NCBI GenBank assembly: GCA_037893245.1
Contig: JBAIAA010000019.1
Location: forward strand, 868,001 to 932,000
Source of the DNA: Crossaster papposus
Lineage: Eukaryota > Echinodermata > Asteroidea > Velatida > Solasteridae
Length of the DNA stretch: 64,000 nt
Reading direction: 5' to 3'
Below the pieces are notes generated by a model that ran no database searches, was not told where the DNA came from, and worked only from the letters and a program-made list of their open reading frames with translations. Numbering within the stretch: the first letter of the stretch is position 1; every line of letters starts with the position of its first letter. Position numbers and translations under genes: made by a program. This document shows positions 34,063 to 45,600 of this stretch, one piece after another.

Positions 34063-34440
34063 ATTGGTGATTATGAAAAGCTGAGGTTTACCTCGACTTG
34101 AAGATAACACAAGGTGTTAAACTGTCCAGGTATTTGGGCAATCCAGCCATGGTAAAAGTAGATAATGTGGTGGAATTTGATTGAATTTACGGAGCAGTTT
34201 TAAAAAACGTGTCAGTCCATAAGAGCGCCCTCTGGAATACTGGAATAGTAGGTTAGGCCTATCGTAGCATACTTAAAGTAAAAGTGAAATAATGTTAAAC
34301 ACAGATGTCAATCATTCCTACATCAAACTCAACACTTCGAAACAAATATGAAAGACACTGGAACGCATGAGTGCAGATAAATCGTGTGCGAAGATTAATA
34401 TTGTATACAGTATGTCTCGAAAAATTCAAACAAAATATAA

Positions 34441-36465
34441 CGGAATGCGTAACCAACAAAGATAAGCATAGGCCTACGTATGGTTTAAAAGATACATTTC
34501 CAATTTTAAATGAGACATCCAACATCCAAATATGATAATGTTTGACACAGTTATGAGTAATTTCCCAAGAAAAGTCACAATGGGACCTAGTTTTCAATTT
34601 TAGGCGTTGGGACTAAGGTAGCCTACTTACCTGTGTTGAGCTAATTGCCTGGCCTGCATTGCAGTGCATTGCAGAGACTGTCTTTAACGAGTACACAAAA
34701 TCCATGTTTACATGTAAACATATTTAGTATGAGGATGTATAGTGTTTAGTTATTGAACATTGATGTTTAGGAATTTGACACGTGCGTTTAGCTGCTAATC
34801 CTCATTGCAACAGTTCAAAAATTGAAAATATTGCTCCCATGGATTATTTTGACCTTGCTTAAAACATTTGGGAGTTTAATGTCCCATTTTAAAGTAGGAA
34901 GTTGTATCTTATTACCTATGCTATCAACTGTCTATGTTACCTCGAATTTGGTCGGTATTTGATCCAACCCACCTCTCATCTCGCCTCCTTCTGTTTTGTT
35001 TTCACCCTATTCCTCTGTTGTGTTTCTTCTCCCAACCATGTTATGAACCATGCTTGTATGTCACCCTTTATATGTTTGTTTGAGGCACACAGCCATTTTG
35101 TCTCTAAAGAAGATCTTGTTAAGATCGAAATATTAGGCCCTCTTAACTTATTTGATTTGTATATTTCAGGTCATTCCAGCCAGTAAGCAGTTATCAACAG
35201 TTTTAATTGTATTAATTGTATCTATGTTAGGCCTAGGCTATACGCGGTGCTACTGCCCTGCCGAACCAACATCATTTGATTTGTATTAGTTCGGCCCGGC
35301 AATAGCACAGCGTTTAGAACCAATTCGGTTTGGTAAATAATTCGGCACAGCAAAGCCCTTTAGCTCGACAGGGCCTGTCGCGCTATCGGTGTTCGGAACG
35401 GCAGTGGCACGGCATGGCGCCAATTAAGAATTGCGTTTAGTGCAACGCCGTGCTTTTGCCGCGCTATTTCTGCACTCATTGTAATTAAGTTCGACGCGGC
35501 AGTAGCCTAGACCTAACACAATGGACATGTAGCAATCTGTTATCGTTTTTATTTGTTTAGACACTGTGCTTAAATGGGACTCTGCGTTCATTCAACATAT
35601 GCACAAGGGCTTTAGTCCTTGGACGAAACGTTTGAAGGAGCAATATTTTCAATCAAAGCATAATTTCAATATCTCACTATCCGAAAACCATAGACATGGA
35701 GTTTTTTATCCATGTCTATGCGCTAACCGTGTACAAGGCACGGATATCTCGCTCGCTACACGCAAGTATAAAACGCGTACGGATATAAACGTACGCGTAC
35801 GCCTATCCGTTCGTATGCGAAACCTCTCTAATAAGTTTGTTACGTTGACGGATAGGAAAAATGACCTGAGATACGTTTGATCTTTACAACGCAACTGGTC
35901 ATACTCTCTGTATTATGGTACAATTACAAATAGTTTACACAAACATAAATGCAGGGGTTAGAAGCGTGGTGCGAACCCAAATTTACAAAGTTTGTTGAGG
36001 ATCAGTTAAGATGAGGGTAGGCCTTTGTGATGTCATTAAAGTTAGAATGTTCTGGTGCCATAGCGAATTACGCCCCCAAAATAAACGTTCTCGTATACTA
36101 CCTCGTAAATAAGTTTTCTGTTACTGACAATTTTGTCTACATTAACCGTAACCCTCTTCAATCCTGGAGTTTTGGAGGATTGAGGCTGAATTCAATATTT
36201 ACAGGGTGGCACTTTGAGGGTTTTGAGGAATTGAGGATGGTTTCAGGAAAATAAGGCTCTGTGGGTTAAAGCGGAAATAGCATGGGCTAACCGTTGACTT
36301 AAATCGCGATTTCATTCAAATGGCTTTTTTCAATCACCTATTTCAGTCCTTTTTGTTGTTGTAAAAGTCTTATTCCACGAAAGGAAATCAGAACTGGCTG
36401 ATTTAAATCACGTTGATTAAAATCAGCCAAAACAACAAGTCACGAAATTGATTTGCAATGTATAC
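34441..36465. other. region downstream of the transmembrane exon, no exon recognised
   Basis: The last exons and the 3' UTR of the minus-strand mucin gene should lie here or further left, but no exon could be chosen by eye. The region contains a hairpin at 35689-35720, a patch rich in CGGC and GCAGTAG motifs near 35250-35510, and AT-rich DNA. Confidence 0.4.
35689..35720. repeat. perfect hairpin, 12-bp arms
   Basis: CATAGACATGGA and TCCATGTCTATG separated by 8 bases rich in T. Confidence 0.8.
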
Positions 36466-36647
36466 CTGACGATAGTTTCCATATCTTCGGGCGAATGACG
36501 CGTGGTCTCGATGCATGGCGTTCTGTTTTGCTGCCCGGCGATTCAAAATGATACAGCAGACCACCAGTGAGATACAGATGACTAGTAGTACCAACACGGC
36601 AACGACAACAACAACGGCAATGATTCCGCCGTGAATACCGTCTCCCT
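36466..36647 (-). CDS. mucin-like gene: transmembrane exon
   Basis: 182 bases. The acceptor is CTACTGACAG before 36647 and the donor is CAG/GTATAC after 36466. In the phase set by the EGF exon it reads EGDGIHGG, then a hydrophobic helix IIAVVVVVAVLVLLVICISL and VVCCIIL of about 27 residues, then NRRAAKQ, a basic stop-transfer sequence, and a cytoplasmic stretch HASFARRYGNYRQ. The exon ends in phase 0. A single helix followed by RR fits a type I membrane protein. Confidence 0.8.
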
Positions 36648-39600
36648 CTGTCAGTAGAATAGGGATTCAATACCAGTTATAAAAGCAGAGTGTCAAACAC
36701 CAAGATAATTCAATACCCAGCTTGGTTTTCATAGACAATAATTTGCCAAATTGCCATTCAGGCCTAATCTAAACACATTTCGATGAAAACGAACTGTCAT
36801 GCAATTCAATACGCAAATTCCACCCCGGCGCAAATTGTATCCCGGCGCAAATTTTATCCCAGCGCAAATTCTATCTAATTAATAATACAATGTTCCCAAG
36901 AAATGTGGAAACCAAAATGAAAGAGAAACAAGTTTCGACATAATATTAATACGAACTAAACGTGTCGCCATTGCTTGATTATAACCAAAGCCAGAAACAC
37001 CCACCTATAGTCTCACAACGGCTGCCATTGAAACCGTCCATGCACCTGCAAAAACAAACACACAACTTTGAATTATATGCATTCGACATCGTCCTAATCG
37101 TACCGATTATTATATACATCGCCGGAATAAATCGTCGCCATCTGATTGGTGGATCGTTGATCCCGCGAATTGAATCATTCGTTCCATCACACGGCACGGC
37201 CGCAGCGCCAAAACAGTTGCATTCAGCAGTTATATTCAACGGTGAATAAAACTTACATTGCATGGTCGCGCTCTGGCCAATCAAATGGCGAAGATTTATT
37301 CAGGCGTTGTATAAAGCAAATGGATGTTAGAAATAAAGGAAATCAATAAATAAATAAATGTTTCACGTTCGTGCGATGGAAAAGTAACTGCATTCGGTGA
37401 CAGATGAAATGTTCCATTCCACTCGGCTTCATCTTTTGGAATATAACATTCCATCTGTCACCTCATGAATTTATTCTTACCATTGCACTCTCAAACATTA
37501 ATTATTTGTATACTGCCATCACAAAATATTACAAACAAAAATCTAACTTTTACAAGCAAGACTCTTTTATCACACGCCATAACCATTTGCCCTAAAAGAC
37601 CTAATCTCCACGACTTGTCTAATAACGATCAACAGCAACTTAGAGCATAAGCCTAAAGCTCTTTCGTCCGATAATAAATTAGTTAATGAGATAATATACC
37701 GTTGGCATCTATCAAAACAATGAAATACTGTTGAAAAGCTTACATGCTGTATATAATATTCATGATTCTAAACCCTCTGTGTATTTAATCTGTCTGGCAT
37801 GATGTCATTTTGAAGAAAATAACAAAATAATGCCATTTCCAAACATACGTCTCAGAGACAAACTTTTGGAAAATTCCACAAATAGTGTTCGAACAGCGCT
37901 CGCGTTGGCGCTACTGTTGATATGCTCAATGGCTGACATGTGAGTAGCGGCCATCCGCTGGCTGAGAACGCCCTTAACGCAGATTGTACTCGCCATTCAA
38001 ATTGTGACTCAGCAAATTTGGAAGTGAAATCGAAATCTTAGAATATTGTTTCCTTGAAATATGCAGCATCCACAGAGCTAACAAACGTTATGGGGTTTGA
38101 TCAAGCACCTTTCTTTATATGTTGAGCACTGTTGCTGGTTTAAACAATAAAAATACACAACCGACAAATCGTATTATCCCTTTAACAACAACACGTTAGC
38201 AACCAAATCAAGCTATCATATTTCCCTGTTTTCGTGTATTTATACTAATAAGAGAATATATTTTGTTAAACCCCCCTCTAGTTGTATTTGGGGTCTATGT
38301 ATCTCGCTCGCCACCAAATGAACTTCTTATAATGGAGGTAAACGCGCGGTGTGGAGCAATGAGTCGCAGAACGCACTGTGTCGGTGTAGTGTAAATTTAG
38401 GACTATGAAATACAGACTCGTTAGCATTATTTCACATGCCCGTCGTGTTACAGTTCAACCAATAAAAGGGCAAAACGGACCAGACGTCATGGGGTACAAC
38501 TGTATGCAGCACCGGGAAAGTGTTTAAAATTGGTTGGTGATTTTATCGGCCGTGACGTGACGGACTCTCGGCCCATAGGAATCGCTAACTGTCTCATTCA
38601 GGTATGTATGGATTGGCGTTAATGTGTTCATTTGACAGACACCGTAATAAGCAATGCACAGAAGAAGACAATGCCCAAAGGAAATACCTGCAAATGTACA
38701 CAAAGTTGGGAAAGATTCCTTGCTGCTCACAGCTACCAGAGTTTTCACAGTAGTTTGCTGGGCATCCTGCGACTGTACCTGTGGTTCAACAAAAATATGC
38801 GACTCTAATTTCACTGATTTTTGTGACTCGTCGAATCTAGTCATTTTAAAGAAGTTACTCGAGTTGAGTCGATTCATTAGGTGCAGAAGATCGAGTCGAG
38901 TGAAGCCGAGTCACAGTGTTTAGTCGAGTCGAGTCGAGTCGAGTCACAAGTATTTGAATACAGCTACACAATAAATAAACACGTTACAGAAACACAAGGT
39001 GGAAGTGCACGACACGGTGTATGTTTGTTGAATCATGGAGGAATGAAACAGACGGCCGCTGTATACCATGTATGTACTTATACACAATTATTTGCTGACA
39101 TAAACGTGACGTGAACATAAACCGGCACTGTTTGTAAGCCATTGCAAATATTGTTCGCAAAGGTTTGTTCTTTTTTTGAGGACTAGTCTTATTAGCCTCA
39201 CTTCGAGTCGAGTCAATTGCCTGCAGTGACTCGAGTTGAGCCATTTACCCATGGGGACTCGAGTCGAGTCGAGTCGAGTCGAGTCTAGTCAAGTCGCGAA
39301 AAAGTGACTAGAGTCCAAGTTACAACTCTGCAAAAAACTGCATTGCAATAATAAATGTTGCATTCTTCTTATTGTTATTTTTACACAAGCCTCAAGAAAA
39401 CATAAACGTTAGTAATTGCTTATAAGCAGCCGCACCGAGCAGAATCAACAGCTCATCAAGTAAAAGCAACAAAAAATGCTTAAAAACATATACCTAATTG
39501 TTTGCTTTGCCTAACAGCTGTGTTAAGCTTGCCAACAATAACGTTAAATGCTTCATGACAAAATAAAATGTGTTTATGTATACGTTTTTAAGCAATTGGT

Positions 39601-42600
39601 AAATTGAAGGCTTTTGCTTGCACGAAACAAGCTTTTGCTTTTGCTGAAAAGTCAAAGTTTTTGATTGCTAGCAATTTATATTTTGATGTGAATATTTTAT
39701 TGTGAAAAAATTACAGTTTTAAAGTCTGGACCGCTCAAAACCCAAAAGAATATTCTGAGGGAAAATTTACGGTAGGAACTGAAATCCCAATCCACATATG
39801 GGACCCGCTCTTATGAAACCCGACATAAGTCGCACAGGCTATTTCGAGATACAGCTCGTCAAAGTTGAAATGGGGTGAAAAATCTGGCGGACATCGATTT
39901 TAGTTTTGCGTTATTTTTGTATTCTTTAATATGTATACTTTAACCCTCAGTTAAACAAAATCAACTTTATTGATGAGAAAGTACACAAATCATGCATTTA
40001 TTGAGGCAAACTGTGTCCTAAAGGTGGTAATTTTTCCCCCGAATACATCGATTTTTCCTATAGATTATCGAAAATTTGAAGTATGTGTAGTATACAAAGG
40101 TGGTTTTAGTACCAAATGAAAGCTGAAGATGTGTACTAAATGAAAATAACAATATCTCACTTTTCAAAAAACACACTTATGTCTGTTTTGTGGGAGCAGG
40201 TTACCTAATTATTGGCCAAGGCAGGAATCAAACCCGGTCTACAGCAGTGAAAAGCGAGACAAGAACCGCTGCGCTTACATGACTCCCCACGCCAACCTTA
40301 ATGATAATGCATGACAGCTATGATATTAGGATTAGTTTTATAAAACCGAACCCCTTTGACTCCGAAGCTAAAGAATATAGTGATTCAGCTTTAATTTAAA
40401 TACCTTTAGAAAATTAGTGTTTGAAGCAATATCTCCAAGGAACACGGTTTAAACAAGTAAAACACAATTTCATCATTGACGCATGGGATAAATTTGCCCC
40501 CAAAATGACATCAACGAATACTAGTGTAACATATTTGTATAATAATAATAATAACGGATTTGTATATAGCTCAAAGCGCTTTACATTATTATTATTCCTA
40601 ATCACTGGGCCAACGAAACATTTCAAATACCATCTCAGCTCGCTGGGAATATCAGCTCAATGCAGCCATTTCGGCGCAAGGCAGCTAAATCAATCACAAT
40701 AACCATCTCTGCCCTCACAAGTACCCATTTACTTTTTGGTGGGGAGAAGCAATGAGTGACAAAGTGCCTTGCCCAAGGGCACGCACACCATAGTCCCAGG
40801 CCGGATTCGAACCCACAACCTGTAGCTTTACCTACAAGTTACAAATTCAATGCTCCAGACCATGAAGCCACGACACTTCACATCAGGTTTGTATACGTAC
40901 TTGTAACAACAACTGTAGCTTCCGGATCAAGTCCCAGCAAATTGTCCAGCTCTCCATTGTTGGCTGTATTGGTTAGGATCACATCCTGTATAGTCTCACT
41001 GTCGACTAAGGAGTTGGCTGGATATCTGGCAACACCATTCGCAATAACACTGCCACATCTAAATGACGTCACTTCGAATTCTTCGACATCATTTGTCCTT
41101 ACCGTAATTCGGATAGCATGCAACACCTACAAAGAGTGGGAGTGGTGTTCGTAATAGTGAAATATTTGTTTCCGACAGTTTACGTATCATACTTCAAAGG
41201 TCTGGTAGAAAATAAACAAATCTAAATTCTCACCAAAGTTTCCCCTTTGTGCAGACCATTTAATGTCCAATATCCGTACAGTACCAATGCACACTTGTTT
41301 CTAGCAGATACGACTGGAATCTTGAGTAGCACCCAAACAGCTTTAGAGCAGTGGCGGCGCTACGGTGGGGGGGGGGGGGAATTTTCCCCCAAGTTGTTCC
41401 CTCCCCCACCCATTTTTCCCAACACCTTAAGATTTACCACAAGTTGAAGTATGCTTGAAGATAGAGAGTGAATCATTGGTTCTGGTCTACACATTTTTCG
41501 TCAATAAAGCATTATGAACATTCGTACTTTGGTAGACAAAACACGCCGCACATGCATTTAAACAGCCAACGGCTGTGTATATTGCGCAGCCAACACCAGT
41601 CTTTGTACATTGTTAGTACACACATGTGCATGTACATGCAATTTTATACATTTCTCATTCATAAAAACAGGGTTGAGCGTTTGTTTATGGTGTAGGCCTC
41701 AATGGAGGACACATGCCTGGCGACACGAAGGTGAATTGGGGTTAGGGTTAGAATCGAGAACGACCTCGATTGAGATTCGTGTACAAAACCAATAAAGGGC
41801 GTCAGTACAAACAAAGGAAATTATCGAGAGGAACAAAAGAAACTCCTCGATTTACACCATAAACAAACGTACATATGTGCGGGTTGTGCGTATGTACATG
41901 TACATACACGTGGCAATTTAGTTGGTATATATTACTACTGCCAGGTTTATTCGCTGAAATTGTTTCTCTCGTTCATTTAGTCTCGTGTTTGGCCGTGAGT
42001 ACCTATTATCTAGTCTACCATAGTGGCAGCGTTAGAAACGTTTCTCGTGCACGCATTTTCAGCTCAAAATGTCAGGGGAAAGTGGCCAGGAAGTGCCTAA
42101 GATTGCACCACGGAGCATCTAGAATACATTTCCAGGGGGCCACGCCGCAAGGGCATCGCGCTCGCGGTGTCTGCACCCCCTAATTATTTTCTTGCCCCCA
42201 TTTTGCCTCCAAACTTTGACAGTCTCGTGCAGTCACTACTTTAGAGTCAAATTGTTTACCAAAAAGAAATCGTTCTCGCAGGAATAACACAAAGCAGCCA
42301 ATATTTACTAGACAGTCGAGTGGAAACATATATACTTTTAAATTTTCTTTCTAAACATAAAAGAATATATTTTCGTTAAAACGCGTTTTGTAGCAATTTA
42401 AGCGTTTCCCGGGAGGCTTTTCCCTTTAACCACCCAATGTCTAACACGCAAAAACGTAGGCTAACAAAAACATATCGTTACGATTGGCAAAGTGCCAAAT
42501 CAGCCAACACAATATTCAAAATTGGGCCACTAATCGTCTTCATTGCAATGGTTTTCATACCGCATTTTGAATGTCGCTTGCCAGGGTCTGAAACGCCTGA

Positions 42601-45600
42601 GAGTTCCTATCGCTTAGTTCGCTGGAGCAGAATACTGGTTCCCCATTAATAGTCAGGATCCGAAGCTGGATGCCGAATTCCTTAAAAACTGGAAAAAAGG
42701 AGTCGAACATTAGAAACTAATCAGTCAGCCAAAACCATGTGTCCTACCGGTACAATGTTTTGCACCGCACCGATCATAGCAAGTAGAGATATGGTAAGTG
42801 GGAACTTGCCCGAGTTGGCTGGAACGAAACAATTTTGCATCAAGAACGAATGGCAGGTAAAAAGGAAGCTTGAAAATGACATTACCAAATCTTTACACTC
42901 TTAAAATCCCAGGGCTACAAAATCTTTGGTCAGATTAATATGACAACATCACAGGTTCCCCCGTTTCACTCCTGGGTGGGCAGAAGCAACAAGGTATCCC
43001 ACGTGGCCCCGGCGCCCCACGTGATGCACGAGATTGACGATTAACCAATCGGATGGCGGAGATTTATTCAGGGGTTGTATAATATTTGCTAGACAATACA
43101 AAACCCTTCAAATCCACCAATTTATATACATTACAACAATAGCAAATGATGTATGTGTATACCCTTTAATGGGAATGGAAGCAAAACATACCTGGCATTG
43201 AAGCAGATGTTGTCGTAGGTTGCATTGTGGGAGATCCTGAAAAAGTCAATGCAAGATCCGTTAAATTATGTTACCTGATACATGTATAGGTCATCAGCCT
43301 CCGTCTCAAAAATCATGCCACGCTATTTAATGACCAAGAGGAGTAATAACGGTTAGCGATTTTTTTGCAACACACATAGCTAGCTGGGAAATGTGTGATA
43401 TCATTGCAGCATGAGCAGTGGAACTCTTTTTGCGGGTTTCATCAATTTTAGGGTTGTTTTTCTTAATCGCCGCCAACGCTTTTTACCAGATTACTTATAT
43501 CCTGGTAACAAGGAGTGGTGGTCATTTTGAAAGGAAAACAAACCTGGTGAATATAACACCCAAAAAGCTGCCATCCTGCCATGCTATCACATGTTTTCCA
43601 TTTAATTGGGTGCATACCTTGACAAAAATCACCCTGGGCATTATTCTCATTTGATACCGACCAAACCCAGGCTAATGGCATTATAGTAAACTTTAGGTGA
43701 AATGATTTACGTATATACGAGACATATAAGTGATTATACAAACAGTCAACAATAACATAATATACAATTCTCCCGTTTCGCAATACGATGCGCCCCCATG
43801 TGATTTAATATGGTACAGGCTACTTAGCGCATTGAATCTTGGGGAAAAGTCGACATGCCAAATTAAAGGTGCGTATAATAATAAAGAAGCAACGAGTGAT
43901 AAATTACGTTGTCAATGGGTACATGCACTCTGGGGTCCACTCGCAAGTCCAACGCCCCATAGGTCCAACGCCAAATAGGTCCAACGCCCCATAGGTCCGA
44001 CGCCCCATATGTCCGACGCCTCATTAGTTCAGACTTATGAGGCGTCGGAACTATAAAGCTGAATACTATATAAGCCCGACGCCTCATAATTCCGAAATTT
44101 CTGATTTATAAAGCGTCGGATGTATGAGGCGTCGGACTTACGATACGGCCCCCGCCCCACAACCTCGGGCTGGACTTAAACTAGCCTTTAAACAAGGCCA
44201 CATGTCTGATAGACGCCGAGCGACTAAAAAGAGACTAATCGCGAAAACCTGAGTGAACGCCAATGCGAATTGCCCAGACAAGTGGCCTTTATCAATCTGG
44301 TTTGGATTTCTTATATTAACCTTTGTTTCCGACTTGAATCGCTACCGAAATGGTAGCGTCCAATCAGCGAACGTATCTCCGCGTGACGTCAGCTTATATT
44401 TGAGTTGGACTAGTTCATTTTACAAACAGGGAATGTCAAATCATGTCACTTACAATATTTAGCTCAAATCATCAGTTGCTTCCTAATTTATTGCAATTTT
44501 GCATGTAAAATAGATTTAAATGTGATCTCTTGTATTTATCATTCATATATTCAACTCAGAAGCAAAATTTATATACGTTTTTTTAGCTTGTCCTACATGC
44601 TTTGATATTGAACGAATCACGAACAAAGCCAACTGGAAGATCGCCGGTCTGATTGGGCGTATTGGCATGCTAATATGTATCTATGAATAATTCATGCCGA
44701 GCAGTGAAACCTACATTGCAAAAGGCCTCGTGACATTCGTCACTCGGTCGCGCGTTCACCCCGGGTATCTAGACTCATCTCAGCCGCTTAGCCAGAGTCA
44801 CGAGGCCTTGTCAAAAGGCTAGACTTAAACCTACAGCCTGCAGAATTACCCGCGCACTACGGAAGCTTGAAAATGCAATTATCTGATACGTATACCAGAC
44901 GATAACCGAGTGTTGATTTTATTCCCCAGTTGCTTTTACCAAAAATGGAAGAAATAGTTGTTCGTACTCGTGTTTGAGTCGAGAACGAGAAGGAAACGAA
45001 AGCATACCTGACAATGGAGCAGGTGTAGTCACAGGTTGCGACGTGGACGATCCTAAAAGGTCAATGTAAGGTACTTTTAAGTATTTTACCTGATATTATA
45101 AATACCTACGAGAGTTGATAGCTTTTGAATGGTCGAGACACGATCACGTGGAGAACATTATTTTGTAGAAATAGCCCGGGCTTTCAAAAATTAGAGCAAA
45201 TTCACTGTTCAATCCCTAAATAAAAAAATATATTTCTTTAAAGGAATAACATGGTGAGGACCCAGTCATTAACTGCGTGATAATGGACCAGGTTGGGGAT
45301 AACCGCTGGTAATGGACCTAGCCTTCGGTTCGGTCTAAAAACCATTGGTCATCCCCCAACCTGGTCCGTTATTTCGCAGTAATGACTAGGTTCTAACCCT
45401 GTTATGCCCTAAGTAAATTTAATGAAAAGATTTGCGCACATACCAGGGATATTGGTAATTACATAGGGTGGTAAAACATGCAACCACCAAAGATCTACAC
45501 GGATAGGAAATGTTGTCAAAAGGAAATTATACCCAAAACTCCCGATTCGGTATAGTGCCACTTTTGTGAACCAAGGTCGGTGACTCTAATTAGGATTATG

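Larger units (their letters stand above)
29391..34244 (-). mobile_element. nearly full-length LINE with ORF1 and ORF2
   Basis: A 4.85-kb non-LTR retrotransposon on the minus strand. Its 5' end (CCAGTATTCCAGAGGGCGCT) lies near 34244, ORF1 is 34062-33247, ORF2 32653-29792, and the 3' end is a short GAACT-type pentamer array (29391-29417). It is flanked by a possible 4-bp ATAG duplication (29387-29390, 34245-34248). The paralogous empty site at about 27220-27232 confirms both ends. Pentamer 3' ends, an apurinic-type endonuclease and FADD reverse transcriptase suggest the L2/CR1 group. Confidence 0.85.
27531..34440. repeat. segmental duplication, copy 2, interrupted
   Basis: Second copy of 25640-27397, enlarged by a G-tract element (27675-28036) and a LINE (29391-34244). 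Without the inserts it is about 1.7 kb long. After the LINE, homology resumes at TAGTAGGTTAGGCCTATCGT (34246) and fades by about 34440. Confidence 0.8.
37046..40900. other. intron region between EGF and SEA exons
   Basis: Contains a fold-back element (37371-37488), an inverted relative of the 43-64 kb array near 37100-37320 (GATCCACCAATC-type motif on the minus strand), GAGTC pentamer runs, and SINE-type sequence. An open stretch at 37996-37805 (minus) is less AT-rich but has no fitting splice phases. An exon carrying the first half of the EGF domain is expected somewhere here. Confidence 0.45.

Noticed and set aside
35566..35880. 104-codon plus-strand ORF
   Set aside because: Low-complexity, spans a perfect hairpin, no domain; probably chance.
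37805..37996. Minus-strand ORF with QRMAATHMSAIEHINSSA, faintly like a ligand-binding periplasmic fold
   Set aside because: Too short, no splice phases that fit the mucin gene, and only a weak resemblance.
38524..38877. 117-codon minus-strand ORF with several Cys, considered as the missing EGF half
   Set aside because: Cys spacing does not fit EGF and no phase 1 to 2 exon could be framed.
41233..41330. Minus-strand open stretch ending at a donor (KGETL/GTGAGA, phase 0) between the SEA exons
   Set aside because: SEA exons 1 and 2 already join in frame and give a complete domain; an insert here would disrupt it and the acceptor is weak.
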